Source of the DNA: Iodobacter sp.
GTDB lineage: Bacteria; Pseudomonadota; Gammaproteobacteria; Burkholderiales; Chitinibacteraceae
Direction: 5' to 3'
Assembly (NCBI RefSeq): GCF_025352645.1
Contig: NZ_JANXSO010000096.1
Coordinates: forward strand, 1 to 33,501
Length of the DNA stretch: 33,501 nt
In this document: positions 1 through 7,905 of the stretch, piece after piece
How the letters are laid out: each line of letters opens with the position of its first letter
Position numbering within the stretch: position 1 is the first letter of the stretch
Notes under the pieces: model-generated
The model's input: the letters and a program-made list of their open reading frames with translations, nothing else
Told to the model about the DNA's origin: nothing
Database searches by the model: none
Translations under genes and position numbers: made by a program

Positions 1-92
1 CCATGTTGCTTGGCGATCGTTTTAATACCTGCTTCGCCCGTTAACTATTGCTGAACGGCAGTAAGTTTGAATTGCATTGTGTACTTGGACAT
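1..92 (-). pseudogene. IS3-family orfA remnant with an early stop
   Basis: The start codon is at 92-90, in the position equivalent to the orfA start of the intact element. The reading frame matches the intact OrfA except that codon 16 is TAG (plus-strand 45-47), where the intact copy has TAT for Tyr. Beyond the stop the same frame continues to align (LTGEAGIKTIxxQHG), so this is a point mutation in a once-functional transposase gene. It runs off the left edge. Confidence 0.85.
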
Positions 93-141
93 AAAAACAC
101 CCCAAAAATGGACGGGTGTCCAACTTTTGGGGTGCAGTTCA
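1..141 (-). mobile_element. End of a second, decayed IS3-family (IS150-like) element
   Basis: The reverse complement of this segment matches the left end of the intact element at 23766 almost base for base. It has the same terminal TGAACTGCACCCC, the same internal hairpin and the same start of orfA. The outer end is at 141 and the element continues off the left edge. It differs from the intact copy by a two-base gap next to the T-run of the hairpin and about ten substitutions, mostly in the orfA part. The two are therefore related but not recent duplicates. The rest of the element cannot be seen. Confidence 0.93.
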
Positions 142-237
142 TCTTCAAGGCTAATTTTATTTAAATTTAAACGCGGTGTAGTCATGATTTGCATTGTTTA
201 AATCCATATGAAATAGCAGTGTTTTGATACTAACTAT

Positions 238-585
238 TTACACTAAAACTTGGCGTGTTTCTTTGAAAAACTGATAAATTTGTTGCTCAATTTTCTCATC
301 AATCATCAACTGTGGCCGTTTGCCGTGTGGGCAGGCAAGCACTGGCGTGGTGCCAAATAGCCGGCAAATCAGTGGGCGCTCCATATAAACCGTACAGCCT
401 TGCTCGCCAAGATGCGGGCAGCTCAGATTTTCCAGTGCTTTTTCCTGTTCTGCGGCACTTTTGCGTGGCAGCCTTGCCATTTCTTCGCTTGAGGTTGTAA
501 CGGGGCCACAGCAGTCATGGCAGCCTGGGATACATTCGAATGAGGGAATACGCTGGCGGAAAAATCGGATTTTGCTGCTATTCAT
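238..585 (-). CDS. YkgJ-type cysteine-cluster (CxxxCxxCC) protein
   Basis: A 115-residue soluble protein of the YkgJ/UPF0153 family (PF03692), thought to bind a metal, zinc or an Fe-S cluster; its biochemical role is not established. The signature is C18-x3-C22-x2-C25-C26 (GCHDCCGP), followed by Cys56, Cys64, Cys74 and Cys85, giving eight cysteines placed as in the family. There is no signal peptide or membrane segment. No clear Shine-Dalgarno sequence precedes the ATG at 585. The gene stands alone, between the IS end and the divergent ppiC, and no operon partner gives a hint of its job. Confidence 0.85.
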   Translation of the reverse strand: MNSSKIRFFRQRIPSFECIPGCHDCCGPVTTSSEEMARLPRKSAAEQEKALENLSCPHLGEQGCTVYMERPLICRLFGTTPVLACPHGKRPQLMIDEKIEQQIYQFFKETRQVLV

Positions 586-811
586 GAAGATATATCGATT
601 TGGGATGCAGGACCGCGCTATTTTAAGGCAATTTGGATCTTGGTATATGGGAGAGCACCACCATTGGTCTTAAGCTAAGGCTGTGAAGGATGTTTTTTTT
701 CGAGGTTTACTTGAAATTTGTGGCAAAGGCATCATCTGTGGCTTTATAGCATACGCACATATTGTGTTTTTTAATGATGCATTTTTAGCATCATACTTTG
801 GAGTTTTAGAA

Positions 812-1090
812 ATGGTACAAGCTACAGCAAGCCACCTTTTAGTAAGCAGCGAAGCCAAATGTGAAGAACTGAAGCAGGAAATCTTGGCCGGTGCTGATTT
901 TGCTGCCGTTGCTAAGAAGCATTCTAGCTGCCCTTCTTCTGCTCAAGGCGGTGATTTGGGCTCGTTCGGCCCAGGCATGATGGTGCCAGAATTTGATAAA
1001 GTTGTTTTCAGCGCGCCGTTGAACGAAGTTCAAGGCCCTGTAAAAACTCAATTCGGCTATCACTTGCTGATCGTAAATAGCCGCGGTTAG
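812..1090 (+). CDS. ppiC: Parvulin-type peptidyl-prolyl cis-trans isomerase
   Basis: A 92-residue single-domain parvulin that catalyses cis-trans isomerisation of Xaa-Pro bonds in the cytoplasm. The start is the ATG at 812, preceded by GGAG at 800-803. The longer open frame from 683 has no support and would add about 43 residues foreign to the family. The sequence has the complete rotamase domain: the ASHLL strand near the N-terminus, the GGDLGSFGPGMMVPEF segment, and the C-terminal QFGYHLLIV. The length equals E. coli PpiC (about 93 residues). It has no signal peptide, unlike SurA or PrsA. A strong terminator follows at 1117-1154. Confidence 0.95.
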   Translation: MVQATASHLLVSSEAKCEELKQEILAGADFAAVAKKHSSCPSSAQGGDLGSFGPGMMVPEFDKVVFSAPLNEVQGPVKTQFGYHLLIVNSRG

Positions 1091-1116
1091 TTAACGATTG
1101 CTTGTTTTTTGAGCAT

Positions 1117-1154
1117 AAAAAAGCGCATTTCATATTAGAATGCGCTTTTTTTTT
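1117..1154. terminator. Bidirectional intrinsic terminator between ppiC and the OMP gene
   Basis: A perfect 13-bp stem, AAAAAAGCGCATT (1117-1129) paired with 1139-1151, has a 9-base loop and runs into a T-tract to 1154. An A-tract sits on the other side, so it can stop the convergent genes in both directions. Confidence 0.92.
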
Positions 1155-1177
1155 GCTAAAAATAAATTAATCTATTT

Positions 1178-1726
1178 TTAGAAGCTGTAGTTTGCACCAA
1201 CAGTGAATGTTGATAATTTCAAATCTTCAATTTTTGCATATTGATTGTATTCTGCACGCAAGCTAAAGTTTTTATTGAATGCGTATTGAGCACCAATACC
1301 AAATAATGCTTTGGTTTGAGTTTCTTCTTTAGACTTAGAGTAGCCGAAGATGCGAGATTCTTCTTTTGCAGTTGTTTTAATGCTTGCAACACCTAGACGG
1401 CCAAATACGCTAAATGCATCGTTGAATGGATACGAAGCTAATACGGATGCTTGTACTGCTTTTGCTTTAAGAGATGCACTAGCAATAAAGTAATTTTCTT
1501 CAGCTTTACCAAAATCACGGTAACCTAATTCAGCCGCCAGATATGGAGAAAACTTATAACCACCGTTAATACCCCAGGCCGCATTGTTTTTGTTGAAATT
1601 TTGATCGTTGATATCTGCGGACATGTTACTGCTACCTAAGTCTGCACCAATGTAAAAGCCTTCAGCAAATACTGGTGAAGCAATCAAAGTGGATAAAACT
1701 AAGGAAGCAAGAATATTTTTTTTCAT
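1178..1726 (-). CDS. Small outer-membrane beta-barrel protein
   Basis: A 182-residue protein with a clear Sec signal peptide (MKKN, hydrophobic core, cleavage after SPVFA near residue 21). The mature part has alternating strands rich in Gly, Tyr and Phe (GFYIGADLG, AAWGINGGYKF, LAAELGYRDFG, FGIGAQYAF) and ends in Phe (GANYSF), the recognition signal for the BAM complex. This matches the eight-stranded OMP_b-brl/opacity-like family (PF13505). The substrate or adhesive function cannot be told from sequence. There is no C-terminal peptidoglycan-binding OmpA domain. No strong ribosome-binding site is seen before the ATG. It is monocistronic and ends at the shared terminator with ppiC. Confidence 0.85.
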   Translation of the reverse strand: MKKNILASLVLSTLIASPVFAEGFYIGADLGSSNMSADINDQNFNKNNAAWGINGGYKFSPYLAAELGYRDFGKAEENYFIASASLKAKAVQASVLASYPFNDAFSVFGRLGVASIKTTAKEESRIFGYSKSKEETQTKALFGIGAQYAFNKNFSLRAEYNQYAKIEDLKLSTFTVGANYSF

Positions 1727-1850
1727 TTATTTTTCTACAAAGGAATATTAAAAGAGATAAATCATGATGTAAGTAAAGCTACTTATGCAATGGGAATTTC
1801 ATTACAAACTGGATGCGAATACTAGCATCAACTTTTATCACTTAAGCCGT

Positions 1851-1880
1851 AAATATTTCCGCGTATTGGCGGGAATATTT
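1851..1880 (+). terminator. Hairpin with T-run, possible end of an unidentified transcript
   Basis: AAATATTTCCGC (1851-1862) pairs with 1869-1880 over 12 positions with one G-T pair and a 6-base loop, and TTTT follows on the plus strand. No convincing gene upstream on the plus strand would need it; the short open frame there resembles no protein. It could end a small RNA or be a decayed terminator. Confidence 0.4.
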
Positions 1881-1925
1881 TTTGTGATGAATTGCTTAAT
1901 TAGGCTTGCAATATTGCATTGGAAT

Positions 1926-1966
1926 AAATATAAACGCCACTTCATTTTAAAGTGGCGTTTATATTT
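1926..1966. terminator. Terminator downstream of argS
   Basis: A perfect 17-bp inverted repeat (1926-1942 with 1950-1966) with a 7-base loop has a GC core (ACGCCACTT) and AT-rich flanks that give U-rich tails both ways. It lies 22 bases past the argS stop codon. Confidence 0.88.
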
Positions 1967-1988
1967 TACGGGCTTAGAAATAGAGATT

Positions 1989-3704
1989 TTACATCTCTTG
2001 CAGCACTTCAATTCCCAATAAATCTAAACCCGTTTGCATGGTCTTCGCTGCGGCTTGGCAAAGGGCTAAACGGCTGCTGCGAATCTCACCTTCGGCTTTT
2101 AGCACTGGGCAGGCGTCGTAAAAGCGTGAAAAGCGGGTAGCCAGTTGGTAAAGGTAGCTGCATAAAATATGCGGACAAGTGTCGTTTGCCGCTTGTTGTA
2201 GCGTATCTGGGAACTGTATTAGGGTGAGGGCGAGTGCGTGCTCTGCTGGCTCGATTAATTCGATTTTGGCCTTGGAGTCTACATCGCCAGCCTGACGGAA
2301 GATGCTGGCGATACGGGTGTAGGCGTATTGCAGATACGGCGCGGTATTGCCTTCAAAGCTAAGCATGCTATCCCAGTCGAATACATAATCGCTAGTGCGA
2401 TGCTTGGATAGATCTGAGTATTTTACCGCAGCAATACCTACTGCATGGGCGATATGCTTGCGGGTGGCTTCGTCCATATTTGGATTTTTGCTGCTGACTA
2501 AATCAAAGGCACGGCTTTCTGCTTCAGAGAGTAAATCGACCAGCTTGATCAGCTCGCCACTGCGGGTTTTGAATGGTTTGCCATCATCGCCCATCATCGT
2601 GCCAAAGGCGACGTGTTCTAGGTGCGTGTCAGCAGGCACAAAGCCTGCTTTGCGAGCAAGGGTAAACAACTGCTGAAAGTGCAGCCCCTGACGGGCATCA
2701 ACTACATACAGAATGCGGCTTGCACCCAGTACACCGGTGCGATAGCGGGCTGTGGCTAAATCGGATGTGGAATAAAGAAAACCACCGCCTTGCTTTTGTA
2801 CAATAAAGGCGGCCGCATCACCGTCTTTATTACGGAATTCTTCAAGAAATACCACTTGTGCACCTTGGCTCTCAGTGAGCAAACCTTGGGCACGCAGATC
2901 ATCAATGACGACGGGTAAATCATCGTTATAAGAGGATTCGCCTTTCACATCATCACGGGTCAGTAATAGACCTAGCTTTTGGTAAACATCTTCGCAATGC
3001 TTCATTGAGATATTCAGGAAGCGTTGCCACAGCGCGCGCACTTCAGCATCGCCCGATTGCAGCTTAACTACATATTCGCGGGATAAATCAGCAAAAGCTG
3101 GGTCAGCATCAAAGCGTACTTTGGCAGCGCGGTAGAAGCCTTCTAAATCGCCCAGTTCTAATTCTGTATTTTGATTTTTGTTTTCCAGCATATAGGCGGT
3201 TAGCATGCCAAATTGCGTGCCCCAATCGCCTACATGATTCTGGCGGATTACTTTATGGCCTAGATAGCCGTAAATACGGGTTAGCGAATCGCCAATAATA
3301 CTGGAGCGCAAATGGCCCACGTGCATTTCTTTGGCGAGATTTGGTGAGGAATAATCGATGACAACGGTTTCAGCTAGGGCGACACCGGTGCCTAATTTTG
3401 CATCTGTGTGTTGCTCAGCTAGTGTCTTGCTTAAGTACTCATTACTTAAAGTAATATTAATAAAGCCAGGGCCAGCAATTTCAAGCTTATCGGCAATGCC
3501 TGCCAGATCAACACAGGCCACAACTTGCTCTGCCAGCTGGCGTGGATTCATTTTAAGTGCTTTGGCCGCCCCCATAATGCCATTGGCTTGATAGTCGCCA
3601 AATTCAGGCTTTGATGCCATTTGAATATTTGGAGTGGCATCCGGTGCGCCAACTTGGGCTAGCGCAGCGGCAAAACGGGATGAGATTAGGTGGTGAACGG
3701 CCAT
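1989..3704 (-). CDS. argS: Arginine--tRNA ligase
   Basis: A 571-residue class I aminoacyl-tRNA synthetase that charges tRNA-Arg with arginine using ATP. The N-terminal additional domain covers roughly residues 1-105. The HIGH signature appears as HVGH at 128-131, inside SSPNLAKEMHVGHLRS. GKPFKTRSG occupies the place of the KMSKS loop, as in other bacterial ArgRS. The C-terminal DALR anticodon-binding domain includes TAPYLQYAYTRIASI, and the protein ends in QEM. The length is normal for the bacterial enzyme. It is monocistronic with its own terminator; the ATG at 3704 is the natural family start. Confidence 0.97.
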   Translation of the reverse strand: MAVHHLISSRFAAALAQVGAPDATPNIQMASKPEFGDYQANGIMGAAKALKMNPRQLAEQVVACVDLAGIADKLEIAGPGFINITLSNEYLSKTLAEQHTDAKLGTGVALAETVVIDYSSPNLAKEMHVGHLRSSIIGDSLTRIYGYLGHKVIRQNHVGDWGTQFGMLTAYMLENKNQNTELELGDLEGFYRAAKVRFDADPAFADLSREYVVKLQSGDAEVRALWQRFLNISMKHCEDVYQKLGLLLTRDDVKGESSYNDDLPVVIDDLRAQGLLTESQGAQVVFLEEFRNKDGDAAAFIVQKQGGGFLYSTSDLATARYRTGVLGASRILYVVDARQGLHFQQLFTLARKAGFVPADTHLEHVAFGTMMGDDGKPFKTRSGELIKLVDLLSEAESRAFDLVSSKNPNMDEATRKHIAHAVGIAAVKYSDLSKHRTSDYVFDWDSMLSFEGNTAPYLQYAYTRIASIFRQAGDVDSKAKIELIEPAEHALALTLIQFPDTLQQAANDTCPHILCSYLYQLATRFSRFYDACPVLKAEGEIRSSRLALCQAAAKTMQTGLDLLGIEVLQEM

Positions 3705-4045
3705 AATGGATACTCGGTATGAATTTAGCCTCTATTGTAATCTCAATTAGCCGCTGGCGATCAGCTACTTAAGCAAAGCAATTTAGAATACTAAATGTCT
3801 ATGCCCGTGATAAATACCGATGATGAGATTCGATAATATTTTGTTTGTAGCTCGATGAGAAAGCTAATTTGCAAGGATAGCTTTGCTACAAAAGCTATTT
3901 ATAGAGGGGTTTATTTCACAGAATGGATTGATAAGCACGATCAAGGCTTGGCAATGCTTGCTAAGCACTCTATTCTTAAATGAAAAATAGCATGTTACTG
4001 GCAGGGTGCCGCTGTGAAGCATTTGTTTGAACTAGGGATACATTA
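3705..4045. other. 341-bp gap between divergent argS and the HD-GYP gene
   Basis: AT-rich, with no open frame resembling a gene. It should carry the promoters of both divergent genes, but I see no convincing -35/-10 pair. A short repeated AAGCTA/TAGCTTT pattern occurs at about 3860-3900. TAGGGA at 4033-4038 is the likely ribosome-binding site of the downstream gene. Confidence 0.5.
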
Positions 4046-5632
4046 ATGGCACTAGATCAAAATGAAGATTGGATGTTAGAGGATGACGAGGACGAGTCGT
4101 TAGCCTCAGGGCTAATTGTACGTCAGCCTTGGAAACTGCTGATTGTGGACGATGAGCCTGATGTTCATCGGGCTACGGTCTTGGCATTAAAAAACATTAC
4201 ATATAAAGGCCGTGGGCTAGAAATTTTGCATGCTTATTCTGGGCAGCAAGGTTTTGAGGTATTGGGCTCTAATACAGATATTGCTTTAACTATATTAGAT
4301 GTAGTGATGGAAACCGATGACGCCGGTCTGCGTTTAGTTAAGCGTATTCGTGATGAGCTAGGCAATCAATTAGTGCGTATTGTTTTGCGCACCGGGCAGC
4401 CTGGGCATGCGCCAGAGCAGCAGGTGGTGCTTGAATACGATATTAATGATTACAAAACTAAAACTGAACTCGTTGCTAATAAAATATTTACCACGGTCAT
4501 TGCCTCTTTACGTAGCTTTGAAAGCCTGCATGCCCTAGAAAAAAGTAGCCAAGGCTTAGCAAAGATATTGGAAGGGGCAACCAATCTTTATCAATTGCAT
4601 TCATTAAAAGAATTTGCCTCTGGAGTGTTAAAGCAAATTGGTGCAATTCTAAATTTAGGCGAGCATGGCATGCTATGTGCCCAGTCTAAAAGCGATCAGC
4701 AGTGTTTAGAGATTCTGGCCGCTACCGGCCCATTTAGCTCGCTATTAGATGGTGATATGTTGCCTGAGGATAGCCATTTATTATTGGCCTTAAATACAGC
4801 ATTAAAAACTAAATGCAGCCAATCTAATTATCCCTATGAAATTTTATATATTGCAGGCCGTAATAGTTATGATTTTGTTGTGCATTTTTCTCCGCCTTGG
4901 CCATTAGAACTGGTAGACAGAAATTTATTAGATATTTTCTGTGAACGTATTTCTGCGGCAATGGATAATCTTTATCTTTACCAGCAATTACGCCGTTCTC
5001 AAGAGGCCACGGTGATGGCTTTGGCCGATTTAGGCGAGTTTCGGGATCAAACTACTGGGGACCACGTATTGCGGGTGCAAAGGCTGACCGATGCAATTGC
5101 TGGGCGTTTAAAAGCCAAAAATGCTTTTCCTGATGAAATGGATAATGCGTTTATGGAAATGGTGGGTATGGCAAGTATTTTGCATGATGTGGGCAAGGTG
5201 GGAACGCCAGATCATATTTTGTTTAAGCCTGGCCGCTTGACCCCAGAAGAGCGCGAAATCATGAATCAGCACGCACCGATGGGGGCACAAATTTTAGCTA
5301 GAACGGTGGCGCTGGTTGAGGGTACAACTTATTTATCTTTAGGTGCGGAAATAGCGGCAGGGCACCATGAGCATTTCGATGGCAATGGCTACCCCTTGGG
5401 CGCTAAGGATTACGAGATTCCGCTTTCGGCCCGCATTGTTGCTTTAGTGGATGTGTTTGATGCTTTGCTGCATAAGCGCCCGTACAAAGAGCCTTGGCCT
5501 TTAGAAGAAACAATGGCTTATATTCGCGAGCGCTCTGGCACCCAGTTTGATCCGCAGGTGGTGTCGGCTTTGGATGAGGTAGTGGCGGAAGGCTTGTTGC
5601 CTTTGGATTTGTTGCAGGACCCTGCTGATTGA
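4046..5632 (+). CDS. Response regulator with DUF3369 and HD-GYP cyclic-di-GMP phosphodiesterase domains
   Basis: A 528-residue cytoplasmic protein that should hydrolyse cyclic di-GMP under phosphorylation control. An acidic N-terminal tail precedes a receiver domain (about 29-160) with the Asp pair in LLIVDDEPD and the phospho-acceptor Asp85 (LTILDVVMETDD). DUF3369, a GAF-like sensory module, covers about 170-320. The HD-GYP domain (about 325-515) has H380-D381 (LHDVGK), the conserved HH/HFDGNGYP segment with GYP at 448-450, and the DVFDAL helix. All metal ligands expected of an active HD-GYP protein appear present. This is the RpfG-like family with DUF3369. No cognate kinase lies next to it, so its phosphate donor is unknown; the ABC genes downstream are on the opposite strand. 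Confidence 0.93.
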   Translation: MALDQNEDWMLEDDEDESLASGLIVRQPWKLLIVDDEPDVHRATVLALKNITYKGRGLEILHAYSGQQGFEVLGSNTDIALTILDVVMETDDAGLRLVKRIRDELGNQLVRIVLRTGQPGHAPEQQVVLEYDINDYKTKTELVANKIFTTVIASLRSFESLHALEKSSQGLAKILEGATNLYQLHSLKEFASGVLKQIGAILNLGEHGMLCAQSKSDQQCLEILAATGPFSSLLDGDMLPEDSHLLLALNTALKTKCSQSNYPYEILYIAGRNSYDFVVHFSPPWPLELVDRNLLDIFCERISAAMDNLYLYQQLRRSQEATVMALADLGEFRDQTTGDHVLRVQRLTDAIAGRLKAKNAFPDEMDNAFMEMVGMASILHDVGKVGTPDHILFKPGRLTPEEREIMNQHAPMGAQILARTVALVEGTTYLSLGAEIAAGHHEHFDGNGYPLGAKDYEIPLSARIVALVDVFDALLHKRPYKEPWPLEETMAYIRERSGTQFDPQVVSALDEVVAEGLLPLDLLQDPAD

Positions 5633-5634
5633 GA

Positions 5635-5654
5635 GGGCACGGCATGCCGTGCCC
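5635..5654. repeat. 20-bp perfect palindrome, REP-like repeat copy 1
   Basis: GGGCACGGCATGCCGTGCCC is a perfect palindrome followed by CTAC. It starts two bases after the HD-GYP stop codon and ends eight bases before the stop codon of the convergent ATPase gene. The same 20 bases recur at 8927-8946, and related units lie at 7755-7860. As RNA it forms a GC-rich hairpin from either strand and may help stop or stabilise both transcripts. Confidence 0.85.
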
Positions 5655-5662
5655 CTACAATC

Positions 5663-6787
5663 TTATTTGGTTTTAGACGTACTCATATTGCCGGGCTTTA
5701 GCCGTGGCAGGGCTTGCCCATCTTGATTGAACACATGGAAGGCAGCCGCAGGCGCGGATACTTCTAGTGTATCGCCCAGATTTACTTCTCTATCCCCATC
5801 ACCACGCACCACAATATCTTGCCCATTTGCTAGGGTGATATACACGTAATTGGCCTCGCCTAAGTGCTCAACAATACTCACCGTGCCACTAAAGCGCTCA
5901 TTGTGGCGAGCATCTTCGGCGAGATGCTCGGCGCGAATGCCCACTTTAACCAAGTCTCCGGGCTTGGCGCTGCTGCCATTCACTTCGGCAATGATTTTAT
6001 CGCCTGTTGCCAGCTCGATTTCTACATTTTGGCTGGATGCCTGCAGCACCGTGCCATCGATCAGATTCATTTTGGGCGAGCCAATAAAAGTGGCCACAAA
6101 CAAATTGGCCGGCTGTTGGTATAGCTCGAGCGGGGTACCAGCTTGCTGGATTTTGCAATCGCTCATCACCACAATTTTATCCCCCAGCGTCATTGCTTCG
6201 ACCTGATCGTGGGTTACGTAAACAATAGTGGCATTCAGGCTGCGATGCAGTTTGGCGATTTCTAAACGGGTTTGTACCCTGAGTGACGCATCCAGATTAG
6301 AAAGCGGCTCATCAAATAAAAATAGCTTAGGCTCACGCACAATCGCTCGGCCAATTGCCACGCGCTGGCGCTGCCCGCCGGATAGCTCACGCGGTAGGCG
6401 CTCTAGCAGATGGTCAATTTTTAAAATACCGGCGGCGTGGTGGATACGCTTTTCAATAGCGGCTTTGTCTTCACCGGCCACACGCAGGCCAAACGCCATG
6501 TTTTTATACACATTCATATGTGGATACAGCGCGTAGCTTTGGAAAACCATGGCAATGCCACGCTCGGCGGGCGGTAGATCGTTAACCACTTTATCGTCGA
6601 TCAGCATTTCGCCGCCACTGATGCTTTCTAGGCCGGAGAGCATGCGTAGCAGGGTGGATTTGCCACAGCCCGAAGGGCCGACCAAAACCACAAATTCACC
6701 GTGTTGAATATCCAGATTAATATCGGTCAGAATCTGAGTTTTCTTGTCGTAAGACTTGCTTAAATGATTAAGTTTTACAGTTGCCAT
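5663..6787 (-). CDS. Sugar ABC transporter ATP-binding protein (UgpC/MsmK type)
   Basis: A 374-residue ATPase that powers the importer encoded upstream. Walker A is GPSGCGKST (37-45). The Q-loop lies in VFQSYALYPHMN, the signature motif is LSGGQRQR (135-142), Walker B is LFLFDEP, the D-loop is SNLDA, and the H-loop is His193 (VTHDQ). The C-terminal third is an OB-fold/TOBE domain (IGSPKMNLIDG onward), typical of carbohydrate CUT1 ATPases, which may serve several transporters. It is the last gene of the binding protein - permease - permease - ATPase operon, 90 bp after the second permease. The start ATG at 6787 gives the usual MATVKLNHLSKSY opening. Confidence 0.94.
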   Translation of the reverse strand: MATVKLNHLSKSYDKKTQILTDINLDIQHGEFVVLVGPSGCGKSTLLRMLSGLESISGGEMLIDDKVVNDLPPAERGIAMVFQSYALYPHMNVYKNMAFGLRVAGEDKAAIEKRIHHAAGILKIDHLLERLPRELSGGQRQRVAIGRAIVREPKLFLFDEPLSNLDASLRVQTRLEIAKLHRSLNATIVYVTHDQVEAMTLGDKIVVMSDCKIQQAGTPLELYQQPANLFVATFIGSPKMNLIDGTVLQASSQNVEIELATGDKIIAEVNGSSAKPGDLVKVGIRAEHLAEDARHNERFSGTVSIVEHLGEANYVYITLANGQDIVVRGDGDREVNLGDTLEVSAPAAAFHVFNQDGQALPRLKPGNMSTSKTK

Positions 6788-6825
6788 TACATGCTCGCTT
6801 GGAATTAGGTTTTAGGAGTTAGTTC

Positions 6826-6867
6826 TTAGGTTTAAGGGATTGGATTTTGCTGATTCCTGAAACCTAA
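6826..6867. repeat. Inverted repeat in the permease-ATPase gap
   Basis: TTAGGTTT (6826-6833) and AAACCTAA (6860-6867) are complementary. A competing pair, AGGGATT/AATCCCT, overlaps them at 6836-6842 and 6866-6872. The 90-bp gap is thus mostly repetitive TTAGG-like sequence. It may be a dispersed repeat relic or an mRNA structure; the function is unknown. Confidence 0.45.
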
Positions 6868-6877
6868 TCCCTGACGC

Positions 6878-7708
6878 CTATTTCACCGCACCGGAAGTCA
6901 GGCCACGGATCAGTTGTCTTGAGAAAATCACATACATAATCAGCACTGGAATCACTGCTAGGCTTAGTGCTGCCAGTACCGAATTCCAATCGGTGACGTA
7001 CTGTCCAATAAACTGCTGCACGCCCAGCGTGACGGTTTTGGTGGCATCGCCTGGGGCTAAAATCAGCGGAAACCAGAGGTCATTCCAGACTGGGATCATG
7101 GTAAACACCGCCACGGTGGCCACTGCAGGGCGAATCAGTGGCAGGATAATCTGGAAGAAAATTTTGAACTCTCCCACGCCATCGCAGCGGGCCGCTTCTT
7201 TTAGCTCTTTGGGTACTTGGGCGATAAATTCGCTCAAAATCATTACCGCCAGTGGCAGGCCTTGGGCGGTGTAAACCAGCACCAGTGCGGTGAGGGTGTT
7301 GATTAGATCTAGCTTTACGATCAGCTCTAAGATTGAAACGGTGCCAAGGCGGATTGGCACCATAATGCCAATGGCCAGAAACAGTGCCAGCAGGCGGTTG
7401 CCGCGAAACTTGTATTCAGATAAGGCCCATGCGGCCATCGCACCAAACAGCAAAATCAGCGCCAGCGAAATCAGCGTTACCGACAGGCTGTTGCCAAAAT
7501 AAAGCAAGAAATCAGACTTGGCTAAAACCTTTTGAAAGCCGATCAGGGAGAAGGTGTCGCTATTGGGCAGCGCCAGCGGATCATCAAAAATGGCCGCGCG
7601 GCTTTTAACCGAGTTAATTAGGATCAGCAGAATAGGAAACAGCGCCAGCAGCGTGTAGCAGAGCAAAGTCAGCTGCACCACCAGGCCCCCAGTTTTGAGT
7701 TTTTTCAT
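6878..7708 (-). CDS. Sugar ABC transporter permease, MalG-type
   Basis: A 276-residue inner-membrane protein with six predicted membrane helices. The first is VQLTLLCYTLLALFPILLIL and the last VLIMYVIFSRQLI. The conserved EAA loop, which docks onto the ATPase, reads EAARCDGVGEFKIFFQIILPLIRPA. It ends in the typical LTSGAVK. This is the second permease of the CUT1 importer and forms a heterodimer with the product of 7906-8820. It follows that gene after a gap containing a repeat doublet. The start is the ATG at 7708. Confidence 0.93.
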   Translation of the reverse strand: MKKLKTGGLVVQLTLLCYTLLALFPILLILINSVKSRAAIFDDPLALPNSDTFSLIGFQKVLAKSDFLLYFGNSLSVTLISLALILLFGAMAAWALSEYKFRGNRLLALFLAIGIMVPIRLGTVSILELIVKLDLINTLTALVLVYTAQGLPLAVMILSEFIAQVPKELKEAARCDGVGEFKIFFQIILPLIRPAVATVAVFTMIPVWNDLWFPLILAPGDATKTVTLGVQQFIGQYVTDWNSVLAALSLAVIPVLIMYVIFSRQLIRGLTSGAVK

Positions 7709-7754
7709 CGTGTTCTCACTTTAATAGCTAACAAAGCATCGTAGGATCGTAGAT

Positions 7755-7860
7755 CGTAGGGTGGGCACAGTTTCATCGTGCCCACGCGGCAGCCAGCATT
7801 CACCTAGTGCGCTAGCGACTTCTACCCCACGCGTGGGCACAAAATCGTGCCCCCCCTACG
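7755..7860. repeat. Inverted doublet of palindromic repeat units (REPIN-like)
   Basis: Two short hairpin units face each other. The left unit (about 7755-7788) contains GTGGGCAC (7761-7768) paired with GTGCCCAC (7778-7785). The right unit (about 7830-7860) contains GTGGGCAC (7833-7840) and GTGCCCC. The outer edges are CGTAGGG on the left and CCCCTACG on the right, so the whole 106-bp block is itself an inverted repeat. The organisation, two REP-type hairpins head to head around a short spacer, is that of REPINs or BIMEs. It fills most of the gap between the two permease genes. Confidence 0.82.
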
Positions 7861-7905
7861 ACTCTGTACGCACAGAATTTTTAGGTATTTTTTTTACATA
7901 AAAAC

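Noticed and set aside
683-811. N-terminal extension of ppiC
   Set aside because: The ATG at 812 has GGAG at the right distance and gives the standard family length; the extra residues look like translated leader.
1785-2021. 78-residue open frame on the plus strand between the OMP gene and argS
   Set aside because: It runs through two hairpins (1851-1880 and 1926-1966) into the antisense of argS, has no ribosome-binding site and resembles no family.
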